DNA of 64,000 bases from Paulinella micropora (GCA_019918135.1 WBZZ01002125.1:15001-79000); one strand, 5' to 3'. Shown: positions 1 to 12,500, counted from the stretch's first letter. Translations and numbers: made by a program. Notes: generated from the sequence alone by a model not told the origin.

Positions 1-20
1 CATCTATCCATCTATCTATG

Positions 21-117
<97 letters not shown>
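1..117. repeat. (TATC)n microsatellite
   Basis: Almost uninterrupted TATC repeats. A second tract of the same unit lies at about 749-811. Both flank copies of the dispersed repeat called R1 here. Confidence 0.95.
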
Positions 118-118
<1 letters not shown>

Positions 119-730
119 CATCACGGCTTAGCTGGGCATCGGGTTAATACTTTACCCACAGACTTCCTTGGTCGACGAAATCAGAAGCTCCTTTTTTCTG
201 ACATTAGTCGATATCTCATCAGTTGATCTCATCACTTACTCCACGGAGTGAACCAAGGCCACTTGAGGTGTCACTGACCCTCCCTTGGGCTTGGTTTTTT
301 GAAATGGGTGCCATCTGTCGATAGACAGAGAAGTAGGGGATGGTGTGGGTGTGCTGGGCCCGTGGTGGGGTGCCTTATGTGTGCCTAGCCATACGCCTAT
401 AAGTCACATGCCGAAATAGCGACGGGAAGCACAATCCTGTTCCCTCAGGGTGCCCTTTCTCGCTTGTTGAGCCCGGAATAAAACCCACAGTGCTCTGTCG
501 GTTTATACTGGACTGTCGAACAGTCTCGAAACTCCATCTGCTTACTGGGTCCTCTGTAATGGAGGTGGGAGCTCGTTCTGCAAGGGGCGCTTATGGAACG
601 AGCCCTGGCCCCGCCTGGTACTAGGGAGATTTGGTATCGCCTGTATCAGTCCCTTCCGTGCAAACATCACGGCTTAGCTGGGCATCGGGTTTATATATAG
701 GAGGCCATGGCTTTTCAAGCTAAGCCACGC
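118..730 (+). repeat. Dispersed repeat R1, two partial copies
   Basis: Positions about 293-700 match 18684-19090 in inverted orientation over roughly 400 bp with few differences. Positions 118-228 match the adjoining part (18612-18700) of the same element, so the left locus holds a main piece and a separate end piece. No long ORF and no clear pol III boxes were seen. At 18612 the repeat ends against a (GATA)n tract; here it is flanked by (TATC)n. It may be a non-autonomous element, or a fragment related to the gypsy-like element that starts just after the second copy; nothing decides between these. Confidence 0.7.
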
Positions 731-750
731 CCATAGATTAAACATTAAAC

Positions 751-810
<60 letters not shown>

Positions 811-904
811 GTACCTTGTGATATATCGCTGCTGCCTTCGCCGCCACCTTCTCCGCCATTCCGCCCATTTCGCCTTCTCCGCCTCCGCCTTCGCCAATTC
901 CGCT

Positions 905-1205
905 TCTTCCGCCTCCCATCATACATCATATATCATATATCATACATACACACATATTATATCATATATCATACATCTTACTACACACATCATACAGCAT
1001 ACATCATACATCATAAATCATACATCACACATCATACGTCATACATCATACATCATACATCATACATCATACATCGTACAGTGTACATCATGCATCATCT
1101 ATCATATCATATCATATCATATCATATCATATCATATCATATCATATCATATCATATCATGTAATATATCATATCAGATCATAGCATATATCATATCTTA
1201 TCAAA
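905..1205. repeat. Degenerate CATCATA / ATCAT tandem repeat
   Basis: About 300 bp of short units of the type CATACAT and ATCATATC with a pure ATCAT run at about 1100-1160. The plus-strand reading frame through it is an artefact of the repeat. Confidence 0.85.
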
Positions 1206-1842
1206 CCATGTCGCTGGATCCATGCACAGGGGCACGGTGCACATCTGGCGAGACTTCAGCGTCTACAAAGACAGCGCAAGCATAATGATTGTATGTAGAT
1301 AAGTGATATATATGCTTGCAGTATTTTTGTCTGCATGTATAACACAGCGAAAAAAGAACTTCACCAGATGCAGCTTGGATCCAAGCGGGGCGATGGGTGG
1401 GTACAATTCTTTCCGCCACCTGCACGTCATAGTGGGCCCCATTGTGCCGTATTCGCCAGACTTGCGACACTTTTCCGTCAGGGGAGGCGAACTCCAACGA
1501 GAACGAACCAGTGGATACACGCACTCCCTCTCCGAAGACTGTGGCTGATGCCAAGAAAGTGTCGTTTCCAACCCATTCACGACGATTGCCAGCGGTCTCG
1601 AGATCACCATCAAAATTCATGCCTGGCACTTGTTTGCGGTGGTTGGTGATAACAGTCCTGTGCTTTTGAAAGAGTCCCTCCATGACCAAGTCCTCCTCCT
1701 CTGCAAGACGTGCATCAGCCTGGGTTTGCCGCCATGTGTACATCGCGTTGAAGAACTTGGGGTGGCAGTGTCCTGTCGAACAGAAGCTGGGTGGCGGCAG
1801 CGAATGTTTTTTGAGAATGGAGGTTGCTGGCAAGGCGTCCAA
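1201..1842 (-). CDS. Unrecognised host ORF (213 codons)
   Basis: An open frame of non-repetitive composition, longer than its neighbours. It contains a C-x2-C pair (CYTC) followed by a lysine/cysteine/histidine stretch (KYCKH), which could bind metal. I do not recognise the family. The last ~25 codons run into the ATCAT repeat, so the real end may be an upstream stop or a splice site. The start may equally be a splice acceptor rather than the first ATG. It may be an exon of a host gene or a transposon remnant. Confidence 0.35.
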   Translation of the reverse strand: MDALPATSILKKHSLPPPSFCSTGHCHPKFFNAMYTWRQTQADARLAEEEDLVMEGLFQKHRTVITNHRKQVPGMNFDGDLETAGNRREWVGNDTFLASATVFGEGVRVSTGSFSLEFASPDGKVSQVWRIRHNGAHYDVQVAERIVPTHRPAWIQAASGEVLFSLCYTCRQKYCKHIYHLSTYNHYACAVFVDAEVSPDVHRAPVHGSSDMV

Positions 1843-2144
1843 TCACAAGATTGGCAGGACCACAATTGCCGTTCTTGCTGATAGTGAGAGGTCTCCAACC
1901 TGTTCAACATGTACATAATTGGGTGAGTTTTAGTTGGAGACGACAAAGTGAAAGGATGCATGGTAACAAGAAATCAAACTTAAGTTTGGTATTTTCAGTT
2001 TTGATGGAAAATTTACCCGTTAACTTGGGGATTAGCTCGTCTGCACTCTTCCTCTTCGTGATAGGCTCCATTTCCTGTCATATACAGATTTATATATTAG
2101 TTAAAAATTGAAAGCAACAGATAAAGAAATATATAATTTATAAA

Positions 2145-2292
2145 TACAGAAATAGAAAATGAAATAGAAATACAAATAGAAATAGAAATAGATATAGATA
2201 TAGATAGATATAGAGAGGGAGAGAGAAAGAGGGAGAGAGAGAAAGAGAGAAAGAGGGAGAGAGAGAAAGAGAGAGAGGGAGAGAGTGAGAGA
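2145..2292. repeat. AG-rich / GATA simple repeat
   Basis: Purine-rich low-complexity stretch (AAATAGA, GATA and GAGA units) leading into the GAA array. No gene seen. Confidence 0.8.
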
Positions 2293-2389
2293 TACCTGGC
2301 TGTCTGGGATAGGAGACGTTTGGCCAGTGACCCAATGTGTGCAGGTACCGGAGAGGGGCGGTGTCGGAGGAGGAAAGAAGTAGAAGACG

Positions 2390-3684
2390 CTGCTTCGGAA
2401 GAAGAAGAAGAAGAAGAAGAAGAAGAAGAAGAAGAAGAAGAAGAAGAAGAAGAAGAAGAAGAAGAAGGAGACGAAGAAGAAGAAGAAGAAGAAGAAGAAG
2501 AAGAAGAAGAAGAAGAAGAAGAAGGAGAAGGAGAAGGAGAAGAAGAAGGAGAAGAAGAAGGAGAAGAAGAAGAAGAAGAAGAAGAAGAAGACGCACGGGG
2601 AGGAGGAGGACGAGGAGGAGGAGGACGAGGAGAAGAAGAAGCAAGAGGAGGAGGAGGACGAGGAGAAGAAGAAGAAGAAGAGGAAGAAGAAAAAGAATAT
2701 GGTGAAGGAATCCGAGGAGGACATGTCAAAGACAAAGAAGAAGAAGAAGAAGAAGAATAAGAAGAAGAAGACGCACGAGGAGGAGGATGAGGAGAAGAAG
2801 AAGCACGAGGAGGAGGAGGACGAGGAGAAGAAGAAGAAGAAGAGGAGGAGGAAGAAGAAGATGCTGAAGGAGAAGAAGAAGAAGAAGAAGAAGAAGAAGA
2901 AGAAGAAGAAGACGCACGAGGAGGAGGAGGACGAGGAGGAGGAGGACGAGGAGAAGAAGAAGCAAGAGGAGGAGGAGGATGAGGAGAAAAAGAAGAAGAG
3001 GAAGAAGAAGAATATGCTGAAGGAAGACGAAGAGGACGGGGAGAAGGAAACGAGCGAGAAGAAAAAGGACTCCAACTATTTACAAGAGAACGTGCAGAGG
3101 TAGTTGATTGACGAGCACGGGGAGGAGGACGTGTCAAAGACAAAGAAGAAGAAGAAGAAGAAGAAGAAGAAGAAGAAGAAGAAGAAGAAGAAGAAGAAGA
3201 AGAAGAAGACGCACGAGGAGGAGGAGGATGAGGAGAAGAAGAAGCACGAGGAGGAGGAGGACGAGGAGAAGAAGAAGAAGAAGAGGAAGAAGAAGAAGAA
3301 GATGCTGAAGGAAGACGACGAGGACGGGGAGAAGAGAGTGAGGGAGAAGAATAAGGAAGTAACAGAGACAGAAAAGAACGTCTAGAAGAAGTTGATTTAA
3401 GAGGACGGGGAGGATGAGATGTCAGAGAAGAAGAAGAAGAACAAGAAGAAGCAGGAGGAGGAGGAGGAGGAGTAGAAGAAAAAGAAAAAGAAGGAAGACG
3501 ATGAGGACGGGGAGAAGGAAATGGGGAAGAAGGAACAGAAACAACCTCATAAAAAAAGCACTTGCAGAGAGAGTTTTTTTTAGAGGACTGGAAGGAGGAG
3601 GAGGTGTCAAGGAAGAAGAAGAAGAAGCAGCAGCAGCAGAAGAAGCAGGAGGAGGAGAAATAGAAGAAGAAGAAGAAGAAGAAG

Positions 3685-3715
<31 letters not shown>

Positions 3716-3720
3716 GACAG
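2390..3720. repeat. GAA/GAG compound satellite with higher-order structure
   Basis: Pure (GAA)n blocks alternate with GAGGAGGAC/GATGAGGAG blocks. On the plus strand these read as runs of Glu or Lys separated by a recurring segment containing MSKTKKK, HEEEEDEEKKK and MLKEDDEDGE. That segment occurs at about 2720-3060 and again at 3130-3370, so there is a higher-order repeat of about 400 bp. All frames on both strands stay open because of the triplet composition (poly-Ser, poly-Phe, poly-Leu, poly-Arg), so no single CDS can be claimed. The shared plus-strand phrases suggest that an acidic/basic low-complexity exon may have been the seed. Confidence 0.8.
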
Positions 3721-3964
3721 AAACAGGGAACGGGGAATCAGTTGTGGCTGAGCCATGAGAATAACCAGCAGGAGAAGGTAATACAGTAGAAGAAACGGAG
3801 GAGGATGAACATGAAGATGACTGTGCAGGCAAAGTATTATTGCTAGAGAAAGAAAATGTAAACGGTTGAGTGGACGTTGGCGACTGGACGTCAGCGTTGG
3901 TATGTATGGAGCCATGAGCGCTGCAGTGGGTGTTGCTGCTTCTTGTCCAGGTCCTGTTCAACAT
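3721..3964 (-). CDS. Possible Ser/Thr/Pro-rich exon
   Basis: The minus frame that begins at 3964 has ordinary mixed composition for about 80 residues (Thr, Ser, His, Asn) before entering poly-Ser encoded by the GAA array. It could be an exon of a low-complexity host protein. There is no homology clue and no splice evidence beyond open frame. From 3965 to about 4138 I see nothing. Confidence 0.2.
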
Positions 3965-4138
3965 CAGGTAATATCAAACCATGAAACGCTGCAAACAGTA
4001 TAATTTGTAATTTTAAAAACTAATTTAGGACATAGCAAGAAAGCTAGAGAACATTACTGTACCTTGAAGGAGAAAAAAATAGAGATAGATAGAAAGAATG
4101 ACGGAAACATATTTACAGATTTATATATATACTACATA

Positions 4139-5613
4139 TGGTAGGTAGGTAGGTAGGTAGGTAGGTGAATAAGTAGGTATGTAGGTAGGTAGGTTGATAT
4201 GTAGGTATGTAGGTAGGTCGGTGTGTAGGTAGGTAGGTTGGTAGGTTGGTAGGTATGTCGGTAGGTAGCTTCGTTTATAGGTATGTACGTACGTCGGTAG
4301 GTAGGTAGGCAGCTATATAAGCTAGGTCGGTAGGTAGGTAGGTAGGTAGGTAGGTAGGTAGGTAGGTATGCAGGTCAGTAGGTACGTACGTAGGTAGGTA
4401 GGTCATTTGTTGATAGGTAGGTAGGTAGGTAGGTTGGTTGGTAGGTAGGTAGGTAGGTAGGTAGGTAGATACATCGTTATGTAGATATGTAGATAGGTAG
4501 GTAGGTAGGTGTGTCGGTAGGTAACTAAGTAGGTAGGTAGGTAGGTAGTTAGGTCGGTAGCTATGTCGGCAGATAGCTAGGTAGGTTAGGTAGGTAGGTA
4601 GGTAGGTAAGTAGGTCGGTAAGTAGGTCGGTAGGTAGTTAGGTCGGTCGGTATGCACGTAGGTATGTAGGTAGGTAGGTCGGTCGGTAGGTAGGTAGTAC
4701 TACTTAGGTAGGCCGGTAGCTAGGTCGGTAGGTAGCTTTGTAGGTAGATAGGTAGGTAGGTAGGTAGGTAGATAGGTAGGTAGGTAAGAAGATAGGTTGG
4801 TAGGTAGGTAGATATGTCGGTGGGTAGGTAGGTAGGCAGGTAGATAGGTAGGTAGACAGGTAGGTAGGTAGTTGGGTAGGCCGGTTGGTTGGTAGGTAGG
4901 TAGGTCGGTAGGTAGGTAGGTAGGTCGGTAGGTAGGTAGGTAGGTAGGTAAGTATGTAGGTAGGTAAGTAGGTCATAGGTAGGTAGGTAGGTAGGTAGGT
5001 AGGTAGGTAGGTAGCATAGGTATGTAGTTAGATAGGTATGTAGGTACGTAGGTAGGTAGGTAGGTAGATAGGTAGATAGGTATGTGGTCAGTAAGTTAGT
5101 ACATAGGTAGGTAGGTAGATATGAAGGTATGTAGGTAGGTAGGTAGGTAGGTAGGTAGGTAGGTAGGTACGTAGCGACGCACCCACCGACCCACCGACCT
5201 ACCTACCTACCTACCTAGCGTTCTACCTACCTACCCACCTACCGACCGATCTACCTATCCATCTGCCTATCTACCTAGCTACTTACCTACCCCACGACCT
5301 ACCGACCTACCTACCTACCTATCAACCTACATACCTACCGATCCACCTACCCACCTACCTACCTACCTACTTACCTACCTACCTACGTAGGTAGGTAGGT
5401 AGGTAGGTAGGTAGGTAGGTAGGTACGTAGGTAGACAGGTAGGTAGGTAGGTAGGTAGCTAGGTTGGTAGGTAGGTAGGTAGGTAGGTAGGTGGGTGCGT
5501 CGGTAAGTAAGTAGGTGCGTCGGTAGGTGGGTAGGTTGGTAAGTAGGTAGGTGGTGAGATAGCGGAGTAGGTGGGTAGGTAGATAAGTAGATAGGTAGGT
5601 AGGTAAGTAGGGA
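4139..5613. repeat. (GTAG)n megasatellite with an inverted block
   Basis: About 1.47 kb of GTAG/GTCG-type tetranucleotides. The unit reads GTAG from 4139 to about 5173, flips to CTAC from about 5180 to 5386, then returns to GTAG until 5613. Tyr/Leu/Pro/Thr reading frames on the minus strand are artefacts. The right edge cuts directly into the first of four tandem exon units. Confidence 0.95.
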
Positions 5614-6130
5614 CCAGCTTCTGGAGAGAACTCAAGTGCCGGAGGTGACGCTACGCTGGCTGCGGTTGCTGCTACAGTACAGCAAGCCAATGTCCAGCAA
5701 ATTCATTTCAGGTAAGTTCAGGTCGAATCAAGTCAGCAATACTCTTACCTGTTTCGACAGGACCAGCTTCTAGAGAGAACTCAAGTGCAGGAGGTGACGC
5801 TGCGCTGGCTGCGGTTGCTGCTACAGTACAGCAAGCCAATGTCAAGCTAATTCATTTCAGGTGAGATCAGGTCAAATCAAGTCAGCAATATCCACAGAAT
5901 AAGCTCCTGAATGCAACTCAACTGCCTGAGGTGGCGGTGCGCTGGTTGCGGTTGCTGCTAGATTATAGGAAACCAATGACAAACAAATTCGTTTCACGTA
6001 CGGTCAGGTCGAATCAAGTCAGCAATACTCTTACCTGTTTCAACAGGAGAAGCTTGTGGAGACAACGTAACTGCCTCAGGTGGCGTTGTGGTGGCGGCGG
6101 GTGCTTCTGTATAACAGCAAGCCAATGACA
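5613..6130 (-). repeat. Four tandem exon-intron units, ~145 bp each
   Basis: Units start at about 5613, 5760, 5905 and 6047 (spacing 145, 145, 143). Read on the minus strand, each holds an acceptor after a short pyrimidine/TA stretch (for example CTGTACTGTAG or GTTATACAG), then a ~75-bp exon rich in Ala, Thr and Pro with a conserved phrase PPAxE or PPEAV, then (except where damaged) a donor ACAG|GTAAGAG. The third unit (5905) has lost the GTAAGA donor. The first is fused to the GTAG megasatellite. These look like duplicated small exons of the host gene that lies upstream at 7496-6615. Confidence 0.7.
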
Positions 6131-6614
6131 GGCATAGTCATTTCATTTCCGCTCAGGCAGTGTCAGGTAGTGTTAATTTAGACCAAGTCTGATCAGAACA
6201 CGTCAGGTGATCTCATTCAAGTTAAGCTCAGACAACTGATACAGTCTACACTACGTTCACATTATGGAAAATATTATAACATACTATAACGTTACTTCAT
6301 TTAAGACGACAGTACAGTTAAGTTAAGAAATAATAAGTTAATTGAAAAGTAAGTTTAAATGATAACGTTACAAGTTAAATCAAAAGTATACTAAGACAAG
6401 GTCTGAGGTAAGATAAAAACTGTAATACGTATACAGTTATGATTACTTTGCATGAGTTAAGATGACATGTAATAATCAGCAAACACTTTAAAGTACAGTA
6501 AGATAAAGTTGAGAGGTCGTGTACAGCAAAATTTCTTCAGTAACGAAATGTCAAGTAATACAAAGCAAGATGATGTATGTAAAGAAGGAAATAATGCTGA
6601 AACAATGTTCTTAC

Positions 6615-7496
6615 CTGGTTCTGCTTGTTTTCTCTCCACGCTGAGTGTAAATCCCAGAAGCACCTTGTGCAACCAGTACGGGGGGTTAAACCAGCTTTCG
6701 GATCAAGATCAGACTGCTTCTTTAATTTTACTTGCCCGCCGGAATTTTTGCCCTCATGTTCAGGAAGGATTGGTAGCCAAAACTTCTTCTCAGCAATATC
6801 ATGGTGTTTCAATAGATTTGGATTCTGAAAAAGACCTTCTTGTGGTAGAACCACCACCATGTGTCGCCATTCCTGAGGTGATAGTATGTTACCCTCACGC
6901 CAGAAGCTGAAAGTGTTCCAATTCAGATACCCTTCCAGCATGATGACAGAGTTTACAGCTAACTTAGCACCTGAATTCCCTTGAAGATAACTTTTCAGTC
7001 CTTCCAATTCAGTTTTGTTGAGCTTGTTCCAGCGGTAAGATTTGATTCTGTTTTGATACACCAGGCCTTGTAAATACAGTTTGATGAATGCTCGATTAAC
7101 CCATTGATTTGTAAGTTTACCATCGCTTGGCTTTGCACCCACAGTAACCTTACGCAACAGTGATGACGTTTGCTCCAATGGTTGAGTCAATTGTCTAACT
7201 AACTCGGGGATCAAATCACTCACATCCTTTGCGGTAGGAAGTAGCTCTAAATCTGAAGCAGACAACTCTTCTTCTGACTTTCCTTCTTGTCATTGTGCGC
7301 TGAACAGTGCCTGCGTCATTGCTATACGTAAACAACGAAGACGGCACATCTGCTCCAGGGATTTTGTTACTCCTCTTGCGTCATGTTGCGCCATGATCGC
7401 TGCCGCTGTCTCCAATTTCCCTTTTTTCCTCTGCCTTTTCTTATGATTTATATTTACTCGTTTGCGGCGTCCGTGCTGCTTGCCTTCTGCTTGCAT
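6615..7496 (-). pseudogene. Host gene 5' exon with one in-frame TGA
   Basis: A frame of about 294 codons runs from ATG at 7496 to a textbook donor at 6615 (AACCAG|GTAAGAAC). It is broken only by TGA at 7290-7292, with uninterrupted coding on both sides in the same frame. The N-terminus is very basic (KRQRKKGK). The body has mixed composition with a Trp-containing phrase WNKLNKTELEGLK. I do not recognise the family. Downstream on the same strand come the four tandem exons at 6130-5613, presumably part of the same transcript. The TGA could come from CGA by one transition, or translation could start at a Met after it. The ~240 bp upstream (7497-7735) contain no ORF and are the expected promoter side. 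Confidence 0.55.
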
Positions 7497-7731
7497 CTAG
7501 TGTCAAGACAAAATATAAACATTGATAACACTATCGCTGGTGCATAAAGCAACCAAGAAACAACTAAGATCTTGCATGAAACATTATGCGGGCGTGCAGT
7601 GCAGGAAACAAAGTAACACACAAAGAAAGCTTACAAGTAGGAAGCAAGCTAAGGCTGCAAGTATGAGCTTCTAACTACTTCTCGTTCCCACCAACCATGA
7701 TTTACTCCGACAGGGGTACTAAGTTTGACTG

Positions 7732-7752
7732 GGGGGGGGGTGGTGGTGGTGT
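7732..7752. repeat. G-rich tract
   Basis: A run of ten G followed by (GTG)n. It sits between the host gene's upstream region and the first SINE cluster. Confidence 0.8.
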
Positions 7753-7819
7753 TAGGGCGAGGTACACAATTTTCATTTGTTCCCTGACCCCACACCCCCT
7801 TCTCCAACACCTTTCACTG

Positions 7820-7870
<51 letters not shown>

Positions 7871-8136
7871 GTGCTTCTCTGTCAATGGCTGATGCATTTC
7901 TGCACATGCGCCTCCATCGTCTCACCCGTGAGGGGAGTACGAAGAATTGACGATAAGCTCTAATGACCCCCGCAAGGGCAGTTCCAACACTTCCAGACGG
8001 GCCGGTATGTTCCATGAAAATACTGGTCCAGAAATAGACCGGTATGTTCAATGAAAATACTGGTGGCACCGACGGGAATCGAACTGGCGACAGGGCCCAG
8101 ATGGTAGAACTTGACCACTGGGCTATCACGGTGTCC
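7871..8136 (-). mobile_element. tRNA-derived SINE, copy 1
   Basis: Read on the minus strand the element starts GGACACCGTGATAGCCCAGT. It has an A-box-like TAGCCCAGTGG and a B-box-like AGTTCGATTCC about 40 bp later, then a body with two tandem ~36-bp units around GTTCAATGAAAATACTGG, and ends in GAGAAGCAC followed by (ATT)n. The head resembles a tRNA from acceptor to T arm, the usual structure of a tRNA-class SINE. One of ten copies in this window. Confidence 0.9.
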
Positions 8137-8180
<44 letters not shown>

Positions 8181-8181
8181 A

Positions 8182-8354
8182 GTGTATCTCCTGCCAATTG
8201 CTGAGCCAAAAGGCCATGTGCATCCAGTCCTCCATTCCATAAGGAAAGTCTCCACACCAATCGGTGAAATAAAGGAAGTGACTGCATAGAACATTACTCT
8301 AGGAGCTTTATACCAATCAGCCCATGGAAAGGACCGATGGCATATGTACTCCCT
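8182..8354 (+). repeat. Dispersed repeat R2, copy 1
   Basis: About 173 bp beginning GTGTATCTCCTGCC and ending ATGTACTCCCT. It is nearly identical to 8961-9133 and lies between (AAT)n tracts. It has no ORF; it may be another short non-autonomous element or a body fragment of a different SINE. Confidence 0.8.
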
Positions 8355-8361
8355 GATAATG

Positions 8362-8467
<106 letters not shown>

Positions 8468-8493
8468 TAATAATAGTAATAATAATAATAATA

Positions 8494-8759
8494 GTGCTTC
8501 TCTGTCAATGGCTGATGCATTTCTGCACATGCGCCTCCATCGTCTCACCCGTGAGGGGAGTACGAAGAATTGACGATAAGCTCTAATGACACCCCCGCAA
8601 GGGCAGTTCCAACACTTCCAGACGGGCCGGTATGTTCAATGAAAATACTGGTCCAGACGGATCGGTATGTTCAATGAAAATACTGGTGGCACCGACGGGA
8701 ATCGAACTGGCGACAGGGCCCAGATGGTAGAACTTGACCACTGGGCTATCACGGTGTCC
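8494..8759 (-). mobile_element. tRNA-derived SINE, copy 2
   Basis: Full copy with A-box and B-box head and both internal ~36-bp units. The (AAT)n tract on its tail side is 138 bp long. Confidence 0.9.
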
Positions 8760-8876
<117 letters not shown>

Positions 8877-8885
8877 GTAGCAGTA

Positions 8886-8960
<75 letters not shown>

Positions 8961-9133
8961 GTGTATCTACTGCCAATTGCTGAGCCAAAAGGCCATGTGC
9001 ATCCAGTCCTCCATTCCATAAGGAAAGTCTCCACACCAATCGGTGGAATAAAGGAAGTGACGGCATAGAACATTACTCTAGGAGCTTTATACCAATCAGC
9101 CCATGGAAAGGACCGATGGCCTATGTACTCCCT
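8961..9133 (+). repeat. Dispersed repeat R2, copy 2
   Basis: Second copy of the ~173-bp repeat at 8182-8354, with only scattered differences. Confidence 0.8.
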
Positions 9134-9134
9134 A

Positions 9135-9216
<82 letters not shown>

Positions 9217-9482
9217 GTGCTTCTCTGTCAATGGCTGATGCATTTCTGCACATGCGCCTCCATCGTCTCACCCGTGAGGGGAGTACGAAGAATTGACAAT
9301 AGGTTCTAATGACACCCCCGCAAGGGCAGTTCCAACACTTCCAGACGGACCGGTATGTTCAATGAAAATACTGGTCCGGACGGACCGGTATGTTCAATGA
9401 AAATACTGGTGGCACCGACGGGAATCGAACTGGCGACAGGGCCCAAATGGTAGAACTTGACCACTGGGCTATCACGGTGTCC
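9217..9482 (-). mobile_element. tRNA-derived SINE, copy 3
   Basis: Full copy. Its head end abuts an (AAT)n tract at 9483-9524 that is also the 3' tail of the adjacent LINE. Confidence 0.9.

Positions 9483-9524
<42 letters not shown>
9483..9524 (-). repeat. (ATT)n tail of the LINE
   Basis: On the minus strand the LINE ends in an ATT repeat just after the end of its coding frame. The SINE copies carry the same tail type, which fits mobilisation of the SINE by this LINE family; that link is inference. Confidence 0.6.
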
Positions 9525-9525
<1 letters not shown>

Positions 9526-9535
9526 GACTTATCAG

Positions 9536-12500
9536 TCAATTGGCCTTTGATCCTGTCGGACATGTGCCTCCATTGGTAGCACGGGACCGTTCGGTGACGC
9601 GGCTCCGCTCCAAAGACTCGACTGGCAGTGCAATGTGCAAATGAGCGTGCTGTGCATGTGCAAGTGGGTGCAAGGAGTGAGAGGAGTTATCTGCCGAGAA
9701 GAAGTCCGCGACGCTGCGCTGACCTCCACCTACAACAGATCTAGCCAGACATTCTACCTGACTAGGCCTTCCCCTCCTTCTACCCACCTCCTGAACGACC
9801 GTGAGGTCGATCACCTCCTCCTCCTCCTCCGCCCCCTCTGCCTCCCTGGTCTGCGCCTCCAACTCCTCCCACTCCTTCCAGATGGTGGCAACAAACCTTC
9901 CTAACTCCTCCTCCACCTCTTCTGGGACAGGGATAAACAAAACGCCGAGCATCGCCGCCATCTTTTCATCCTCCCCCTTCAGCCATTCCTCTTTGAAGAG
10001 CCTCATCTCCTCCTCTGCCTCCCGCAGTTCCCTGTGATAAAGCACTCCTCGATTCAGCATGAGGGGCTGCCGGGCTTGCGCCTCATCGATAAACTTAAAC
10101 AGTGCCTCACGAGAGCTCGCAAACGTTGGGCAATGCAGCAGGAAGTGACGTAACGACTCGTTAACCTCAGTGCCACACAAGGCGAAACAGCTTGAGCAGT
10201 CCGGCGAGCATGAGCCAAATTTGGATCGGTAGAGGCGAAGGCGATTGTTGCAGCTCAACAATCGCCTTCTGATAAGGTTGTGACTTCCCCCCTCCAGCGC
10301 CCGCCAACGTGGGAAAGCAGAGCGGGAAGACATCTGGCTAAGCAGCACCCTAAGCCCATCAGAGGGCTTAGCCTGCCGCTCCCAGCCAGCTACTTCCTGC
10401 CGGACAGACCATTGCTTTACCACCTCGTTCCAGTTCGCCAGAGCGGCCCGCCAGTCCTTATCATCTACCGTGCCATCTTCGTTCACGACCCGCTTGAGCG
10501 CATCCAAGCCCTCCCGCAGCCTGTGATCTGCTAAGATCAAATTTTCCGTATCTTCCTTCCATTTGCACCGACCCGTGTTGTAAAGCCTGCGTGTTAGCGC
10601 TGTGTTGCCCAGTAACTCGATGCGCCCTAGGAACCGAAGCCGGGCCGCCTTGGCAAGGATGCTAAAACTCGGCGTGCGGCCTAAACCCCTGGTGATGCAG
10701 CCGCTTGTGCGCGTACCAACACCCAAGATGACCCGCAGGGGCGCTACCAACGCGCCCTCCAGCTTACTCAGCTTGTTGGCGCCCGGCAGATCCCAAAAAG
10801 CCGATGCGTAAAGCAACTTTGCGCCAACCATTTGCTGCCAATTCATCAGCCGAAGACGCGCTGGAACTTCATGGGCAATCCAGAGGGGGTAGCAGGCAGC
10901 CGTTCCCGCTACAGTGATTTCCGCCGCCCGCTTCGCTTGCGGTTTATCGGAGAGGGTGTCCGTGAGCAGAACTCCCAGGTATTTGTAGTGGTCGGTGACG
11001 TTGAGAACCTTGCCCCGGAACCTCACGCATGGGGGCGACTTTTTTGACTTGGCGTGCCCGTATATCGGCATGACTTCCGTCTTGCCCGGTTTCAGGTTGA
11101 TTTCAAGCCGATAGTCCTCCACGAATGTCGCCACGACATTTACAATCTGTTGAAGCTCCGTGACACTATGCGCAATTACCGCAACGTCGTCGGCGTAAAG
11201 CAGGGTCCGTATGTCTTCGATGCGGTTGAGGTCCTCGATCTCCAACTCTTTCGCGATTCGGACCGTTAGCTCATCCATGAAGACGTTGAACAGCGACGGT
11301 GACAACGGCGACCCTTGCTGAACTCCCATCTCTTCCAGCACTTCACCAGTGAGTTCGCCATCGACTAGCACTCGCGATGACGTTCTTCGGTAAAAACGCC
11401 GCAGAATGCGATAGAACTTGCCCTGTACCCCCAGATATCTGGGTTAGCCTCTGAAACAACCCGGCCCGCCAAACCGTAGGGAATGCCTTTTTCAGATCCA
11501 CGAACAAAACGAAAGAACGGAGGCCAGCTTGTTGTCTAAGGCGCAGACGCTCCTTAAGGACAAAAATCTGGTCCCCCGTACTACGTTTTGGCCGGAACCC
11601 ACCCTGCTCTGGGCGAAGCCTGCCCGGCTGATCGATGAAAGCCGTAAGCCTCGCCGCCATAAGGGACAGATACATCTTACCCAGACAGCTCAGAATCGCG
11701 ATGTCTCTCCAATTTTCCGGATCGGTTGGGTCGCCTCCTTTTGGGATGTTGACGATAATCGCTTTGCCCCAGTCGCTGGGGGTGTATTCGCACGATTTCA
11801 ACCAGTTGAAGAAGCGCACCAGAAAGCTCACAATCCGCGTGCCTCCGTACTTGAGCATCTCGTTCTTGATCTTATCCGGTGAGCACGCTTTGTGATTCTG
11901 GAGATTTTCCTGGCAGAGCTCCACTTCCTTCTCGGTGTAATCATAGTCCAGCGGGCCCGTCTCAGTCCGGATCTCCTCGGCTTGCGCCATGGCCTCGAAT
12001 TGGTCGCGCAGGTTGTCGTTATACTGGAAGGTTTCGCGGGCCTTCCGCTCGGGCTCAATCCGCGCTGCTTCCTCATCAGAACCGACTTCCTCTACACATA
12101 CATCCTCCAAAAACTGGTTTTCTTTGGGGACCACCATACGTCGGCGGTATTCTTCCCATTCTTGTAGTTTTTCCCGGAGTGTGCATGCCAGAGTGCCATC
12201 GGGCTTCCGAACAGGAGCAGAAGCGTTCGACCGCCGAACCCCGCCCAAACGCTTTGACAGCTTCCAGTACGTGGCCATGGTAGCGCTCCTGAAGTTGGCA
12301 GCGGTGTCATTCTGGACCCGCTTCCACGCTTGCTCCTTCTTCTCCTTGCATAACCTTCTGACCGCCTTCCTCGCTTCTTTATATCTTTGCCAGGCCTCTC
12401 GGTTGGCCTCATTCCTTCGCCAGAGGCCGTATGCCTCTCTCCGTCGCGCAATCGCTTCCCTAAGACTCTCATCAAACCATGCATTAGTAAACCCTGGCCT

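Noticed and set aside
2097-3385. Long poly-Ser, poly-Phe, poly-Leu, poly-Arg and poly-Glu ORFs
   Set aside because: They follow from the (GAA)n composition in all frames and overlap each other on both strands.
4704-5690. Tyr/Leu/Pro/Thr repeat proteins
   Set aside because: Translations of the GTAG tetranucleotide array; no start, splice or non-repeat context supports them.
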